DNA of 64,000 nt from Lineus longissimus (GCF_910592395.1 NC_088320.1:16430501-16494500); one strand, 5' to 3'; shown: positions 1 to 12,584, counted from the first letter of the stretch. Numbers and translations are program-made. The notes: generated from the sequence alone by a model not told the origin.

Positions 1-3000
1 CTATCTGCTCTACAACAGAACTTCTCTGGTTGCGAGACTGGCCCAGAGGATTGTGGCTTAGTATCCTGTGTCACACGATGGGACGACAGTCGACTCACTA
101 TCTGCTCTACAAGACAACTGCTCTGGTTGTCAGACAGTCCCGCAGGATTGCGGCTTGGTACCCTATGTCACACGATGGGACCACAGTCGACACACTATTC
201 ACTCTAAGAGGGAACTGCTCAGTGGTCCAAAGGATTGTGGCTTAGAATCCTGTGTCACACGGTGGGACCACAGTCGACACACTATTCACTCTAAGAGGGA
301 ACTGCTCAGTGGCCCAAAGGATTGTGGCTTAGAATCCTGTGTCACACGGTAGGACCACAGTTTACTCACTATCTGTTCTATAAGAGAACTGCTCTGGTTG
401 CCAGACTGTTCCAGAGGATTGTAGCTTGGTATGCCGTGTCACACGGTAGGACCACAGTTTACTCACTATCTGCTCTATAAGAGAACTGCTCTGGTTGCCA
501 GACTGTTCCAGAGGATTGCGGCTTGGTATCCTGTGTCACACGGTGGGACCACAGTCGACTCACTGGCCCAGAGGAATTCGGCTTGGTATCCTATGTCACA
601 CGGTGGGTCCAAAGCCGACACACTATCTGCTCAATAAGAGAACTTCTCTGGTTGCGATACTTGCCAAGAGGACCTCCATCCAGCAGAGACCGGCCTGGGC
701 GTCAACAGTGATAGACAAACGTTGCCAGACTATCCCGCAGGATTGCGGCTTGGTATCCTGTGTCACACGGTGGGACCACAGTCGACACACTAATCGCTGT
801 TCGAGTGAACTGCTCACTGGCCCAAAGGATTGTGGCTTGGTATCCCGTGCCACACGGTGAGACCACAGTCGACTCACTATCTGCTCTAGAACTGCTCTAG
901 TTTTGAGACTGGCCCAGAGGATTGTAGCTTGGTATCCTGTGTCACACGGTGCAATTTTGACCACAGTCGACACACTATCTGCTCTGTAAGAGAACTGCTC
1001 TAGTTTCGAGACTGGCCCAGAGGATAGTGGCGTGGTATCCTGTGTCACACGGTGAGTCCACAATTGACTCACTATCTGTTCTACAACAGAACTGCTCCGG
1101 TTGCCAGACTGGCCCAGAGGATGGCGGCTTGGTATCCTGTGTCTAACGGCAGAACCACAGTCGACTCACTGGCCCAGAGGATTGTGGCGTGGTATCCTGT
1201 GTCATATGGTGGGACCACAGTCGACACACTATCTGCTCTACAAGAGAATTGCTCTGATTGACAGACTGTCCTGCAGGATTCCGGCTTGGAATCCTGTGTC
1301 ACACGGTGGAACCACAGTCGACTCAAAGGCCCGGAGGATTGTGGCTTGGTATCCTGTGTCACACGGTGAGTCCACAGTCGCCACATTATCTGCTCTATAA
1401 GAGAACTGCTCTGGTTTCGAGACTGGCCAAGAGGATTGCAGCTTGGTATCCTGTGTCACACGGTGGAACCACAGTCGACTCAAAGGCCCGGAGGATTGTG
1501 GCTTGGTATCCTGTGTCACACGGTGAGTCCAAAGTCGACTCACTATCTGCTCTATAAGAGAACTGCTCTGGTTGCGAGACTGGCTCGGAGGATGGCGGCT
1601 TAGTATCCTGTGTCTAACGGCGGAACCATAGTCGACTCACGGGCCGAGAGGACTGTTGCTTGGTATCCTGTGTCACACGGTGAGTCAAGGGTCGACACAC
1701 TCTATCTGCTCTCTAAGAGATCTGCTCTGGTTGCGAGACTGGCCCGGAGGATGGCAGCTGGGTATCCCTTCGTCTGACGGCGGAACAACGGTCGCCTCAC
1801 TATCTGCTCTATCAGAGAACTGCTGTGGTTGCGAGACTGGCCCGGAGGATGGCGGCTTGGTATCCTGTGTCTAACGGCGGAACCACAGTCGACTCACAAC
1901 CCAGATCTAGAGGATTCTGGCTTAGTATCCTGTTTCACACGATGAGTCAACGGACGATTCACTAACTGCTCTATGAGAGAACTGCTGGCCTAGAGGATGG
2001 CAGCTTGGTATCCTGTGTCACACGGTGGGACCACAGTTTACTCACTATCTGCTCTATAAGAGAACTGCTCTGGTTGCCAGACTGGCCCAGAGGATTGTGG
2101 CTTGGTATGCCGTGTCACACGGTAGGACCACAGTTTACTCACTATCTGCTCTATAAGAGAACTGCTCTGGTTGCCAGACTGTCTCAGAGGATTGTGGCTT
2201 GGTATGCCGTGTCACACGGTAGGACCACAGTTTACTCACTATCTGCTCTATAAGAGAACTGCTCTGGTTGCCAGACTGTCCCAGAGGATTGTGGCATGGT
2301 ATCCTGTGTCACACGGTGGGACCACAGTCGACTCACTGGCCCAGAGGAATTCGGCTTGGTATCTTATGTCACACGGTGGGTCCAAAGTCGACACACTATC
2401 TGCTCAATAAGAGAACTTCTCTGGTTGCGATACTTGCCAAGAGGACCTTCCACCAGCAGAGACCGGCCTGGACGTCAACAGTGATAGACAAACGTTGCCA
2501 GACTGTCCCGCAGGATTGCGGCTTGGTATCCTGTGTCACACGGTGGGACCACAGTCGACACACTAATCGCTCTTCGAGAGAACTGCTCACTGGCCCAAAG
2601 GATTGTGGCTTGGTATCCCGTGTCACACGGTGAGACCACAGTCGACTCACTATCTGCTCTAGAACTGCTCTAGTTTCGAGACTGGCCCGGAGGATTGTAG
2701 CTTGGTATCCTGTGTCACACAGTGCAGTTTTGACCACAGTCGACACACTATCTGCTCTAGAACTGCTCTAGTTGCGAGACTGGCCCAGAGGATTGTGGCT
2801 TGGTATCCCGTGTCACACGGTGAGACCACAGTCGACTCACTATCTGCTCTAGAACTGCTCTAGTTTCGAGACTGGCCCAGAGGATTGTGGCTTGGTATCC
2901 CGTGTCACACGGTGAGACCACAGTCGACACACTATCTGCTCTAGAACTGCTCTAGTTTCGAGACTGGCCCAGAGGATAGTGGCGTGGTATCCTGTGTCAC

Positions 3001-4732
3001 ACGGTGAGTCCACAATTGACTCACTATCTGTTCTACAACAGAACTGCTCCGGTTGCCAGACTGGCCCAGAGGATGGCGGCTTGGTTTCGTCACACGGTGG
3101 GTAAAGTCGACACACTATCTGCTCAATAAGAGAACTTCTCTGGTTGCGATACTTGCCAAGAGGACCTTCCACCAGCAGAGACCGGCCTGGACGTCAACAG
3201 TGATAGACAAACGTTGCCAGACTGTCCCGCAGGATTGCGGCTTGGTATCCTGTGTCACACGGTGGGACCACAGTCGACACACTAATCGCTCTTCGAGAGA
3301 ACTGCTCACTGGCCCAAAGGATTGTGGCTTGGTATCCCGTGTCACACGGTGAGACCACAGTCGACTCACTATCTGCTCTAGAACTGCTCTAGTTTCGAGA
3401 CTGGCCCGGAGGATTGTAGCTTGGTATCCTGTGTCACACGGTGCAGTTTTGACCACAGTCGACACACTATCTGCTCTAGAACTGCTCTAGTTGCGAGACT
3501 GGCCCAGAGGATTGTGGCTTGGTATCCCGTGTCACACGGTGAGACCACAGTCGACTCACTATCTGCTCTAGAACTGCTCTAGTTTCGAGACTGGCCCAGA
3601 GGATTGTGGCTTGGTATCCCGTGTCACACGGTGAGACCACAGTCGACACACTATCTGCTCTAGAACTGCTCTAGTTTCGAGACTGGCCCAGAGGATAGTG
3701 GCGTGGTATCCTGTGTCACACGGTGAGTCCACAATTGACTCACTATCTGTTCTACAACAGAACTGCTCCGGTTGCCAGACTGGCCCAGAGGATGGCGGCT
3801 TGGTTTCGTGTCCAACTGCGGAACCACAGTCGACTCACTATCTGCTCTAGAACTGCTCTAGTTTCGAGACCAGCCCAGAGGATTGCAGCTTGGTATCCTG
3901 TGTCACACGGTGCAATTTTGACCACAGTCGACACACTATCTGCTCTGTAAGAGAACTACTCTAGTTTCGAGACTGGCCCAGAGGATAGTGGCGTGGTATC
4001 CTGTGTCACACGGTGAGTCCACAATTGACTCACTATCTGTTCTACAACAGAACTGCTCTGGTTGCGAGACTGACCCGGAGGATGGCAGCTGGGTATCCCT
4101 TCGTCTGACGGCGGAACAACGGTTGACTCACTATCTGCTCTATCAGAGAACTGCTGTGGTTGCGAGACTGGCCCGGAGGATGGCGGCTTGGTATCCTGTG
4201 TCTAACGGCAGAACCACAGTCGACTCACTGGCCCAGAGGATTGTGGCGTGGTATCCTGTGTCACATGGTGGGACCACAGTCGACACACTATCTGCTCTAC
4301 AAGAGAATTGCTCTGGTTGACAGACTGTTCTGCAGGATTCCGGCTTGGAATCCTGTGTCACACGGTGCACGTCGGTCCACAGTCGACACATTATCTGCTC
4401 TATAAGAGAACTGCTCTGGTTTCGAGACTGGCCAAGAGGATTGCAGCTTGGTATCCTGTGTCACACGGTGGAACCACAGTCGACTCAAAGGCCCGGAGGA
4501 TTGTGGCTTGTTATCCTGTGTCACACGGTGAGACCAAAGTCGACTCACTATCGGCTCTATAAGAGAACTGCTCTGGTTGCGAGACTGGCTCGGAGGATGG
4601 CGGCTTAGTATCCTGTGTCTAACGGCGGAACCACAGTCGACTCACGGGCCGAGAGGATTGTTGCTTGGTATCCTGTGTCACACGGTGAGTCAAGGGTCGA
4701 CACACTCTATCTTGACTCACATTCTGCTCTAT
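1..4732. repeat. Satellite array 1 (about 97-bp monomer, higher-order structure)
   Basis: Head-to-tail degenerate monomers of about 97 bp fill the first 4.7 kb. Each contains a CTATCTGCTCTATAAGAGAA block, a GACTGGCCCAGAGGATTG block and a TATCCTGTGTCACACGGTG block, ending near CCACAGTCGACTCAC. Some monomers lack the first block and are about 60 bp. A higher-order layer is visible: the stretch starting at 2401 recurs almost unchanged at 3120 (719-bp spacing), and a related module occurs near 629. Many overlapping open frames arise because the monomer has few stops; none resembles a protein, so I treat them as artefacts. The array starts before the window and ends at unit R. The same monomer forms arrays at 17458-18874 and 20186-21008. 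Confidence 0.95.
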
Positions 4733-4859
4733 AAATAAAAACAAATCAGTGCAGACTGGTGTAATTATTTGTGATTTATTTAGTATTGTGGTAATACATC
4801 ATATTTTGAACTCTTGTGACGCACTCACGTGGAACGAAACCTGTACAATACGGCATTCA

Positions 4860-5042
4860 TTATTCTGCTTGTTTTCTTGCACTCGCCTCTTCCATCACTT
4901 CGAATTTGGACGATCGTCGAGCTGCTATGGCATTGCGTTTTTGCTGTTTGACGGGACAAGGAATATCGTCGCAAATATCCAGGGCATCCGAAGGTTGGAG
5001 CAACCCGATGGCTATCACCAGCGCAACTATGATATAGGCAGT
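4860..5042 (-). CDS. Putative exon of a small secreted peptide, copy A
   Basis: The minus-strand reading frame starts after a TTTGCAG acceptor-like site and gives 60 residues to a stop. Its first 20 residues are TAYIIVALVIAIGLLQPSDA, a typical signal-peptide core with a small-residue cleavage site. A short segment with two cysteines (one in a PCP motif) follows, then a basic tail rich in KR and RR that ends in a charged helix-like stretch. No family is recognised. The same exon at 21482-21670 keeps the signal and tail but differs in the cysteine segment. In this copy the frame also stays open upstream to an ATG at 5132. In the other copy that extension has a stop, so a separate start exon is more likely. 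The opposite strand is also open across this region in both copies, so coding status is unproven. Confidence 0.35.
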   Translation of the reverse strand, partial: TAYIIVALVIAIGLLQPSDALDICDDIPCPVKQQKRNAIAARRSSKFEVMEEASARKQAE

Positions 5043-5234
5043 CTGCAAACAATGAAATACATTGTACAATGCGCTGAGTGTGGTGATTCCTTCAAAAGAT
5101 ATGAATAATATATGAATTAAGTTACCAAACATGCCAAATAATACTGTCAGTGCATCCTGTGGTTGTAACTGTCATTAGAAGAAATCAGACTTAGAGGTCT
5201 GGTGCAGAGCCACACACGATGCCGACAAAACATT

Positions 5235-5406
5235 CACGAAATTGACTGTGGTGTGAGGTGAATTCATAAGACCGCCGTGAGATGATTCCTGTAAGTTTCC
5301 CTAGCTCACATGTGTGGCTACTGAGCGCTAGTCCGATGTTATGAGGAGATGTCTGAACCACATGAGCTGACAGGTAGTAATAAGCGGTAGTCAAACAGTA
5401 CGCGCT
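5235..5406. other. Replaced segment within unit R, copy A
   Basis: Both flanks match the other R copy closely (ACAAAACATT on the left, TGTGTGTGGGTTTCAATGAT on the right), but the 172 bp between them shows no resemblance to the 194 bp at 21863-22056. This is an abrupt block replacement, not gradual divergence. No gene is identified in it. Confidence 0.7.
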
Positions 5407-5973
5407 GTGTGTGGGTTTCAATGATCCACAGGATGATATAAGGCGCTCGGACATCGGGTATATGGCAGACAGACATTAAAGCTGACATGCAGGCATACCT
5501 GAAAACGCCTGTCCAACACGTTTCAAACGTCCTCAGATAGACTACCAGTAGGCCGCAGTGGCGCTACCGTATTCTCCAACAGAGCACTGGATGTGGAGCA
5601 CAGATATGAGCATCAGTTCATATATGTCTTACTATAAATAGCCATTACGACCTTGAGCGATCATTGTTGGAAATCGAATGCCACCTCATCAGACAGTTCC
5701 TCAATACACGCATGATTTGAATATTAGCAAAGCGGGAAATTGTTTTGCATCTTTATAACTCGAAAAATAGCTACGTGCTCCTATAATCATCACAGGGTGT
5801 CATGTTCATCTCCTGATTATGTATCTTATGAATTCACTTTGCCAATATTGTAAAAGGGCAAATTTTTAAAGGCCACTTTGAAACTGAAAATGGTACAGAT
5901 GGTAAAAAAGACGCCATTCTCTCAAGCTTGTACGTGAAATGAAATATTGAAAAATATATTCATTGACAACAAC

Positions 5974-6044
5974 GGCCTCATGGCATAGTTGGTAAGACGG
6001 CAAGGATCAAGTGGCGAGAATTCCCAGTTCGAACCCGCTAGAAG
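5974..6044 (+). repeat. tRNA-like (SINE-head) tract in R copy A
   Basis: The sequence has an A-box-like TGGCATAGTTGGTA and a B-box-like AGTTCGAACCC at tRNA spacing. The acceptor-stem ends do not pair and the T stem is poor, so this is not a functional tRNA gene. A tRNA-derived SINE head or a decayed tRNA is the best reading. The same tract is at 24687-24757. Confidence 0.45.
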
Positions 6045-6267
6045 AATATTTTTCATTTTTCTTTTCACGAGAGCAGTCAAGTAAGACCAGTCGCTGGGTG
6101 TCTATCATTTTTCAAGTGCAGTTGGTCGTTTGGTGGTCGGGCGTTGGTGTTTTCTAACTTGGCCGTTAGGGTTTTTATGTAGTGAGATGTCTGCCAGACG
6201 TTCACATATTTGGCCGAGTCCTTGCACCTGAAAGGTGCCAAAAAACACTGAATTCAACTGCTCAGGC

Positions 6268-6429
6268 TGGTCTTACCATGAAAACCCAGAGGAAATAACT
6301 AACTGTTCCATATATAGAAATCATGATGATATTGTGTGTACCACCACCTGGCTTCACCATGAAAGCCCAGAGGAAAAACGATGCTCTATTACAGAATCTA
6401 CGACGATGATCATTGTGTTTACCATGTTC
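6268..6429. repeat. 81-bp direct duplication inside R
   Basis: Two neighbouring copies start at 6268 and 6349. Each has CCATGAAARCCCAGAGGAAA followed by an ATGATRATTGTGT stretch. The spacing is a multiple of three, so a short open frame here repeats a W-x-x-HE-x-PEE motif. The matching sequence in the other R copy does not keep a comparable frame, so a coding role is doubtful. Confidence 0.5.
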
Positions 6430-6912
6430 CATACAGAGTTTGTAAAGAGATTTCTAAACTAATTTTTTCATAAATACTGGATTTTTAGAGAAGTGTTTGC
6501 CTATGTAGTTACCTTCATGGTGTAGATATGTCTCAGATTGCAGTTACGACAGATAGTAGAATTGTGAGTGGACCTGAAAAAAACGAATTTCATGATTAAG
6601 ATTGGGCTTGGCAAATTTTAAAGACGACTCATGCTACACCACCGTTAGAAGATCGATGGAGTTATTTGGTATATAGGGGCATTCCCATGCTGCCTGCTGC
6701 TCTCTCATATCCCACACTCTACACTGAGTTGACGTTTCCATCACCAAATTCCTATGAACTTGAAATATAAATAATCCGATAACACCACAGTGCAGTGATC
6801 GTCTCTAGGGATGAATGCATTATTGTCAATGCGTTGCTCCTTCAACTGTCTCGGACCCGGAGTCTTTTTAGACAATCCCGTTTTAAGCATATACACAATA
6901 ACTCTGTGTATA

Positions 6913-6935
6913 CACTCCAAAAATTAAATAGTAAA
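6913..6935 (+). repeat. Left terminal inverted repeat of the 8571-bp element
   Basis: Starts CACTCCAAAAATTAAAT. It matches the reverse complement of 15461-15483 with one mismatch over about 22 bp. Confidence 0.85.
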
Positions 6936-7224
6936 TCATTTACCATTTGAAGTTGTTAACGATACGTTTACCAATAAGTAGTTAACATAACTATTTTCAT
7001 AGTTAGAGTAACTACTTGAAATCCAAACAGCATGAATACTTTTTTACCTATTCAAGTAGTAAAATCAGCCAACCAATCAGAATCACTGATTTTGTGAATT
7101 AACCACTTGAAGTAGTAAGCTTCGACCAATCAGAATGCGCCCTCAGACAGCAGATGTCCAGCGTCGATCGCCGCCATTTTTAACCCGCTTCAAAAGCCAA
7201 ACTTCGTTTTCGCTGATCTTTGAA

Positions 7225-7285
7225 ATGGACGTGGAGGAAACGTTGGCCTCATGGGGGATGGGAGAACTAGTTAAAGTGTTCAAGG
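7225..7285 (+). CDS. SAM-domain gene, first coding exon (inside the 8571-bp element)
   Basis: An ATG opens 20 codons that read as the first helices of a SAM domain: MDVEETLASWGMGELVKVFK. The exon ends in phase 1 at a GTAAGA donor. The second exon at 10493 restores the frame and supplies the rest of the domain. Upstream are two CCAATCAGAAT motifs (near 7074 and 7126), which could be CCAAT boxes. SAM domains mediate protein-protein self-association. Short proteins with this N-terminal SAM type (SAMD3-like) are common in animal genomes, but I cannot identify the protein beyond the domain. Position and phase support a real or recently real gene. Confidence 0.6.
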
Positions 7286-8093
7286 GTAAGATATAGCTTT
7301 TGTAGATATTCTTTTTTTCATGTTTCCGATAGCACAAAAGACATTTTTTGACAATTTTGTATAGGCCTAAGGCAAAAAGAAAACGCGCACCATTCGAAAC
7401 CTGTTTTTAGTTCTCTTTTTCCTTCAGTTCTCACAACGCATGCACAGAACATTTTTATCACCAGTTCGATAGGCCTGTAGGCTACTCTATTAATGAAGAA
7501 TGCACTAAACTGGAAAAACAAGAAGTTTGTAGGCGATGTGATAAGTTAAAGACAACTTAAAAAGGCCCGCGAAAGTGCGCGCCCGTCAGCGCTCTTGTGA
7601 TAATCCGATGCGCGCCATGAAGAAAAGTGTCGCACTAAATTTTATGTGAACATTATTGAAAATTTGTTCCGAAGTATTAGTAGAGCATTCGCGCATTACA
7701 TGCATTTAATGAGATACTCGTTAGTTTGATTATTCCCGCCGAAAAAGTTGACGCAAGTGTGAAGTATTTCCGAGAGGGTGCACTCGGATCGAGTTAAAAA
7801 TCGATGGCGGAAGTCGCCGGAACTGTTGACGTTTTATACTGATCTAAAATGCGATCGATTTCGACCTTATTCTGCCAAATGTTCCTTTTCCAAATACTTG
7901 CGAGCAGAAATTGTTGTCTCATTATATAGCAGAGTGTCAAATTCATGCATCTTGCGTGAAATGTCTTGCTGAAAAATGCTTCGGACACAGACGCTTCATT
8001 CAGAACAGATGATGATAATGTTAATTCATTCATGATTTGCAGGCACTGACCAACCACCAACAGTGTATAGGCTACAATACATGTACATATGTA

Positions 8094-9259
8094 CACTCAT
8101 GGTCAAAAGTAAATGGACACCAGTTTTTCTTGAATTTCTCAAAAACTAGGCTAAGCAGAAACATTCACCTAACACCGATTGTAGCAAATGATCTTCGCTA
8201 TTGAATAATGCTAAAATTTTAAAAATATGTTTAGTTTTGCCTTTGATAGGAGAAATTTGGTAAATGTCTCTTTTTCACTACTTCTTTATTAGCAGGAATT
8301 CACCAATAAAAATTACATCCTCATGTTCGACTCATGAAGGTCTTTCATAATATATCCAGTTTTTGAAATAATTCAAACTAGAAATGTGGGTTTTGGCCAC
8401 TTTTACGGTAATGATTTGGATCATGCTTGACACATCTACTACATGGTCCCTCCTTTTCTATTGAACAGACCTTTTGAGTGATGAGTGGGCATTGTGTTTT
8501 TCCTGGCAGGGTGGTCAACAGACCTTTTACAAAAGGTGGACATTATTATCTAAATTTGAATATTGACAGGCCTATTCAATTATTATTGTGGTGGGTTGTT
8601 GATCAATTTGAATGCTTTTAAGAAGTGACTTGTGGTCATTTACCTTTTTGTGTTCATTTTAAATTTGAATCAACATCTAGGCCACTTCATGTCACTTGAA
8701 TAATTGTGTTGGGATTCCCAGATTAGTAATCTGACCAGTTAACTAAAATGACAACCATGTAACGCAATTGGTAATAGACCTGACCATAATCGTTGGGCCT
8801 GTGCCTAGTCATTGTGAAACAGACAGATCACAATACAAGACAATTGGCATTCATTCACAACCACTTCACTTCATTTGGAGTTGACAATGGTTTAATGGGA
8901 CTACGGGTATGTCAAAGGTGTCTCCAGTGGGGTAAAAATCGTTACCGTAAAAGTGGCCAAAAACCACATTTCTAGTTTGAATTATTTCAAAAACTGGATA
9001 TATTATGAAAGGCCTTCATGAGTCGAACACGAGGATGTAATTTTTATTGGTGAATTCCTGCTAATAAAGAAGTAGTGAAAAAGAGACATTTACCAAATTT
9101 CTCCTATCAAAGGCAAAACTAAACAGATTTTTAAAATTTTAGCATTATTCAATAGCCAAGATCATTTGCTACAATCGGTGCTAGGTGAATGTTTCTGCTT
9201 AGCCTAGTTTTTGAGAAATTCAAGAAAAACTGGTGTCCATTTACTTTTGACCATGAGTG
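8094..9259. mobile_element. Nested Tc1-like element with about 323-bp inverted repeats
   Basis: The left arm 8094-8416 and right arm 8937-9259 are near-perfect reverse complements. The outer ends read CACTCATGGTCAAAAGTAAA, resembling Tc1-type termini, and are flanked by TA on both sides (8092-8093 and 9260-9261). The 520-bp centre has no transposase-like frame, so this is a non-autonomous derivative. It sits inside the 8571-bp element and is therefore a later insertion than its host. Confidence 0.85.
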
Positions 9260-10492
9260 TACATGTAGGGCCCTACATGCAATGTAGGGCCATAGCCCTG
9301 TTAGTGGTGAAGCCTGGCCACCATAGGCCTAAAGGCTTTGAAATGTCCACATTGAATTCAGTCGAAATCCACTGCCGAGACCAGAAGGCCTACTGGTCTG
9401 ACTGGTCACTCGTCGTGAGACTGTTCATTCAATCTGGACGTTTTGATCTGGCATTCTGGATGGGTCATTGTCTGAATTGTCTGCAGTCTTATTGATAGTT
9501 GTAAGTTTTGCAGTGCAGTTTGCCTGAGACATATGATCATCCAGGACCACCAGGTCCAGTCAGTGTTCAGTAGTGTAGCTTATTCAATTCTATGTATTTG
9601 GAAAGAGAAGTTCGTTCTGTGGATGCTTTCTTGGATCCTTCCTGTCCTCTACTAAATGTCTTTATGATTATCTACCAACTCTGTATTTTTAACTGGTTAT
9701 TATCGAATGAAATGGCCGGGTCGAAATTGAGTACTCTTAGATTACATTGAATAACAGTACCTGGTACATCATCGAATTGATATATCGGATCTCAGTAGGG
9801 TCTCCGCATGATCCTGTCCTTTTGACGGGGTTCCGGGTATGGATACCGAGCAGCAACACAATGCTTGCCTGCATTAACAAGAGTGGTAGGCCTAGATAGA
9901 TGGAAATTCTATAATGCATAGGGTTAGGGTTAGGGTTAATTCTATAATTTTGACGAAAGTAGGGGGGAGGGGTCATAATTGGTAGTATTATATAATGATA
10001 GTATTGAAAAGTCTCACAACAGGGTGTACCAAGATTAAGTGCTGGTTTTTCAACCATAGGCTATCGATAGTGTGCAGCAGTGGTTGATGAATGATTGTGG
10101 TTGATGAATCTTTTTGTTCCAAAATTTGTTTTATTGATTCTAAATTGGCTGCTAGTGCTACAATAAAATTTGCACAGGATGTTGAAAATACTCCAAAAAC
10201 CGCAAACCATTCCATTACATGTAGGCCGCTGAGAAGGGGTGGTGCTTTTGGACTACAACGTTTTTTGTGTCCATTTTGTGGGAGTTGAGGTTTTTTTTCT
10301 TTTTCTTGTAGAATTGAATCCTGATCAAAGTCAAACCAAGAATATGGAAGCATGTCAGTATTGACTGGCTGGCCTGTTGTCATTAATTACTGGTACTTAG
10401 TATACGTAATACCACCAGATTAAGCTTAAAAAGTATGGCAACCTTCATTTTTGCATGATTTTCATTTCATTTAGGACTACATCTATTTTCAG
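9260..10492. other. Intron-like region of the SAM gene; no confident gene
   Basis: This lies between the two SAM exons. A minus-strand frame of 131 codons at 9988-10383 has a hydrophobic stretch but no recognisable domain. I give it no function. A short (TTAGGG)n-like tract is at 9920-9939. Confidence 0.4.
9920..9939 (+). repeat. Short interstitial telomere-like tract
   Basis: Three TTAGGG-type units in a row, the animal telomere repeat. The tract is too short to mark a chromosome end. Confidence 0.8.
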
Positions 10493-10612
10493 ATGAAGGC
10501 ATTGATGAGGAGGCATTTTGTATGTTGGACGATGGAACAATAAAGGAGCTGATTCCAAAAATTGGTACCAGAACAGAATGAAGTTTACAAGGAAGTACCG
10601 CAATCTACTAGT
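10493..10612 (+). pseudogene. SAM-domain gene, second exon, frameshifted
   Basis: After a polypyrimidine stretch and TTTTCAG, the frame continues from the exon at 7225-7285: GIDEEAFCMLDDGTIKEL, then IPKIG, matching helices 3-5 of a SAM domain. At about 10578 the frame meets a TGA. In the next frame MKFTRKYRNLL completes the expected C-terminal helix. One small indel therefore breaks the domain here. Either the gene is decayed in this copy or the base is an assembly error. The true exon end is not clear. Confidence 0.6.
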
Positions 10613-12410
10613 CCCTGCTTTAACTGTCGACGCAATGTACCAGTATACACCATAGGCACGTAATTATAAGAGTTCAATAACTCCCCCGCCCCTCGACTGA
10701 AAAACACACCCTCAATGACAGCACACATAAAACTGTACGAGTGTTGACACTGTTGTCAGTTGGGCTGGAGCCTTTATCGTCATATACCTGTCGACGTCCA
10801 GGGATAAGGTAGGTGTTACAAAATATTCCAATGCAATAACTATTTCTGAATTGTATATGGTGCATTGCCACTTGCGATGTCGCAAAGCAAAAGCTTTTGC
10901 TGGTCTCGGTTTGGGTGCATAGAAGCATGATAGAGCAAAGGCGTGAACGTGCGTTCTCGCAATCGTATTCAGTGGTAAACTACCATATAAGGGTGTAGGT
11001 TAAGGTCGGTCCCCGCCGAACGCGAGTTTGCTTGAATCGCAGAACAAACTCGTTTGTCTGGGTGTATTGGCGAGCGGTGGGGTGTAAAATAGCAAAGTCG
11101 CATGAATTGCGTGCGTTATTGCAATCGTAATAACATGTGGTGGAAATATCAATGAATGCAATTGCCTCTGGGCTTGGTCATTCTACGCCTCCTGCAAAAA
11201 AACGAACGAAATAAAGCTCTTGCGCGGATTACGACAAAGAATGGAACGCTTTTCATTTCACGCCATACTGCACTGCCCTAAAACAAATCCAAAATCTCAA
11301 TACGTAAAAATTAACACATGTATACTAGACCAGTTTACTTCCATCGCCGCAGCAAACAGGAGATCTTAAGCAGTATGTGGTGTGTTTACGAGCGATCAAC
11401 GAATATAGAGTCAAATGAAGAATTCCGCAAAGCTGAAGAACTTCGAGTGCGCGAACATGAAACTCTATAGTCCTCCCAAAGGATGGATGGTGTTTCGAGC
11501 TATTCTCGAAGGTTTGGTTAAACCAGCGATCATACCTCAACCATTCTCCAAAACAGACATACCTTCTCTCCTTGCCTTTGTGATTGACTTTTCACGCATC
11601 GTAGAGCGTGGCCAAAAAGTGACCAAAAAAATAGGAAGAACAAAGACACTTCTTTTCGACGTATAAAACAACATGTCTAATGAGGAATGGAAAGAGCACA
11701 CATATGGAAAAGAAGATGTTTGTGGCGTCCATAGTAACAGTAGGTTAACACTGATTGGACAAGGCGTGAGGCGGTGGGTTTTGTTTGCTTTTACGCTGCA
11801 CCCCAGTGACTTGCACGAAAACAACCCTAAAATCACATGCGTTGTGAATTTCATCTGAAACAGCGTCAAATATCATTCACCGATGTCAGGAGGCAATAAC
11901 TGAGGATTAAGATTATTTTGATATATATAGGGCCCCGGTATATATGTAGGTAGCAAGGTCACAATCAGTAACCTCTCCAAAGGTAATGGGTATAAACTCA
12001 AATGGAGGCGGTTAAATGCTGATTTTGTGCCTAACATAATCGCATTCTTGACTGTTTGCGCCACAATCACGGCATTGTGGATGTGATGATTTTTAAACCA
12101 ATTCGGCAATGTAAACCGCAGAATTCACTTACCTTTTGAAGAAATGCTACTGCACTACGCTTGGAGTCCAACGACTGAAATGGTTGTTGGTTCGGGCAAG
12201 GTTTAATATTTGTAGCCAGGTCTAGTAGGGCTTATTCTGGATGTGTGTCGGGTTATTGATCACAAAGCTCTCATGAATGCTTGGAAATTCTGCTTCGTCA
12301 CTGCACTGTCTGCAAAATTCCATTTACCCTCGACTTCAACTTCAACCTGTTACTCTTACTCACTTGATATTCTTCAAGTGGTAAGGATAGGTATGCATCT
12401 AGATGACAGG
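10613..12410. other. No gene identified (inside the 8571-bp element)
   Basis: Open frames of 60-110 codons occur on both strands (for example near 11415-11666), but they overlap each other and show no recognisable domain. I see no exon-like conserved segment. Confidence 0.4.
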
Positions 12411-12584
12411 GCCCGGTGTGCAAGGGATAGTAGTCCTAGGGCTGATAGTCCGTGTAACAATAGCCCGCATTGCTAAATGTTTTGGTTAGGGTTAGCGGTA
12501 CAATAGATCATGCTTCTTAATTGGTCAAATACAATGCTACCGGACTATGACTCCAGGGGGACTATATCCGCTGTCACACCGGAT
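12411..12584. mobile_element. MITE-like inverted repeat (about 174 bp)
   Basis: The left end near CCCGGTGTGCAAGGGATAGT is an imperfect reverse complement of the right end (CTATATCCGCTGTCACACCGG region). The arms are about 42 bp with mismatches, and both contain an AGTCCG core. It has no coding capacity. Confidence 0.6.

Larger units (their letters stand above)
4733..6912. repeat. Unit R, copy A, left part (segmental duplication)
   Basis: This stretch matches 21355-22274 and then 24337-25639 almost base for base, apart from a pogo-like insertion in the other copy and a replaced internal stretch (5235-5406 against 21863-22056). The homology starts at AAATAAAAACAAATCAGTG and stops at 6912, where the 8571-bp element 6913-15483 begins. 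The unit resumes at 15486. Contents: a possible secreted-peptide exon on the minus strand, a tRNA-like tract near 5974, and an 81-bp direct duplication near 6268 and 6349. Whether R is an old mobile element or ordinary duplicated DNA is open; I see no clear terminal repeats of its own. Confidence 0.9.

Noticed and set aside
1-4732. Many 60-150-codon frames on both strands
   Set aside because: Products of the satellite monomer, which has few stops. They overlap in all frames and change with each variant unit.
5974-6044. Functional tRNA gene
   Set aside because: A- and B-box motifs are present but acceptor and T stems do not pair.
9920-9939. Chromosome end
   Set aside because: Only three TTAGGG units, with unrelated sequence on both sides.
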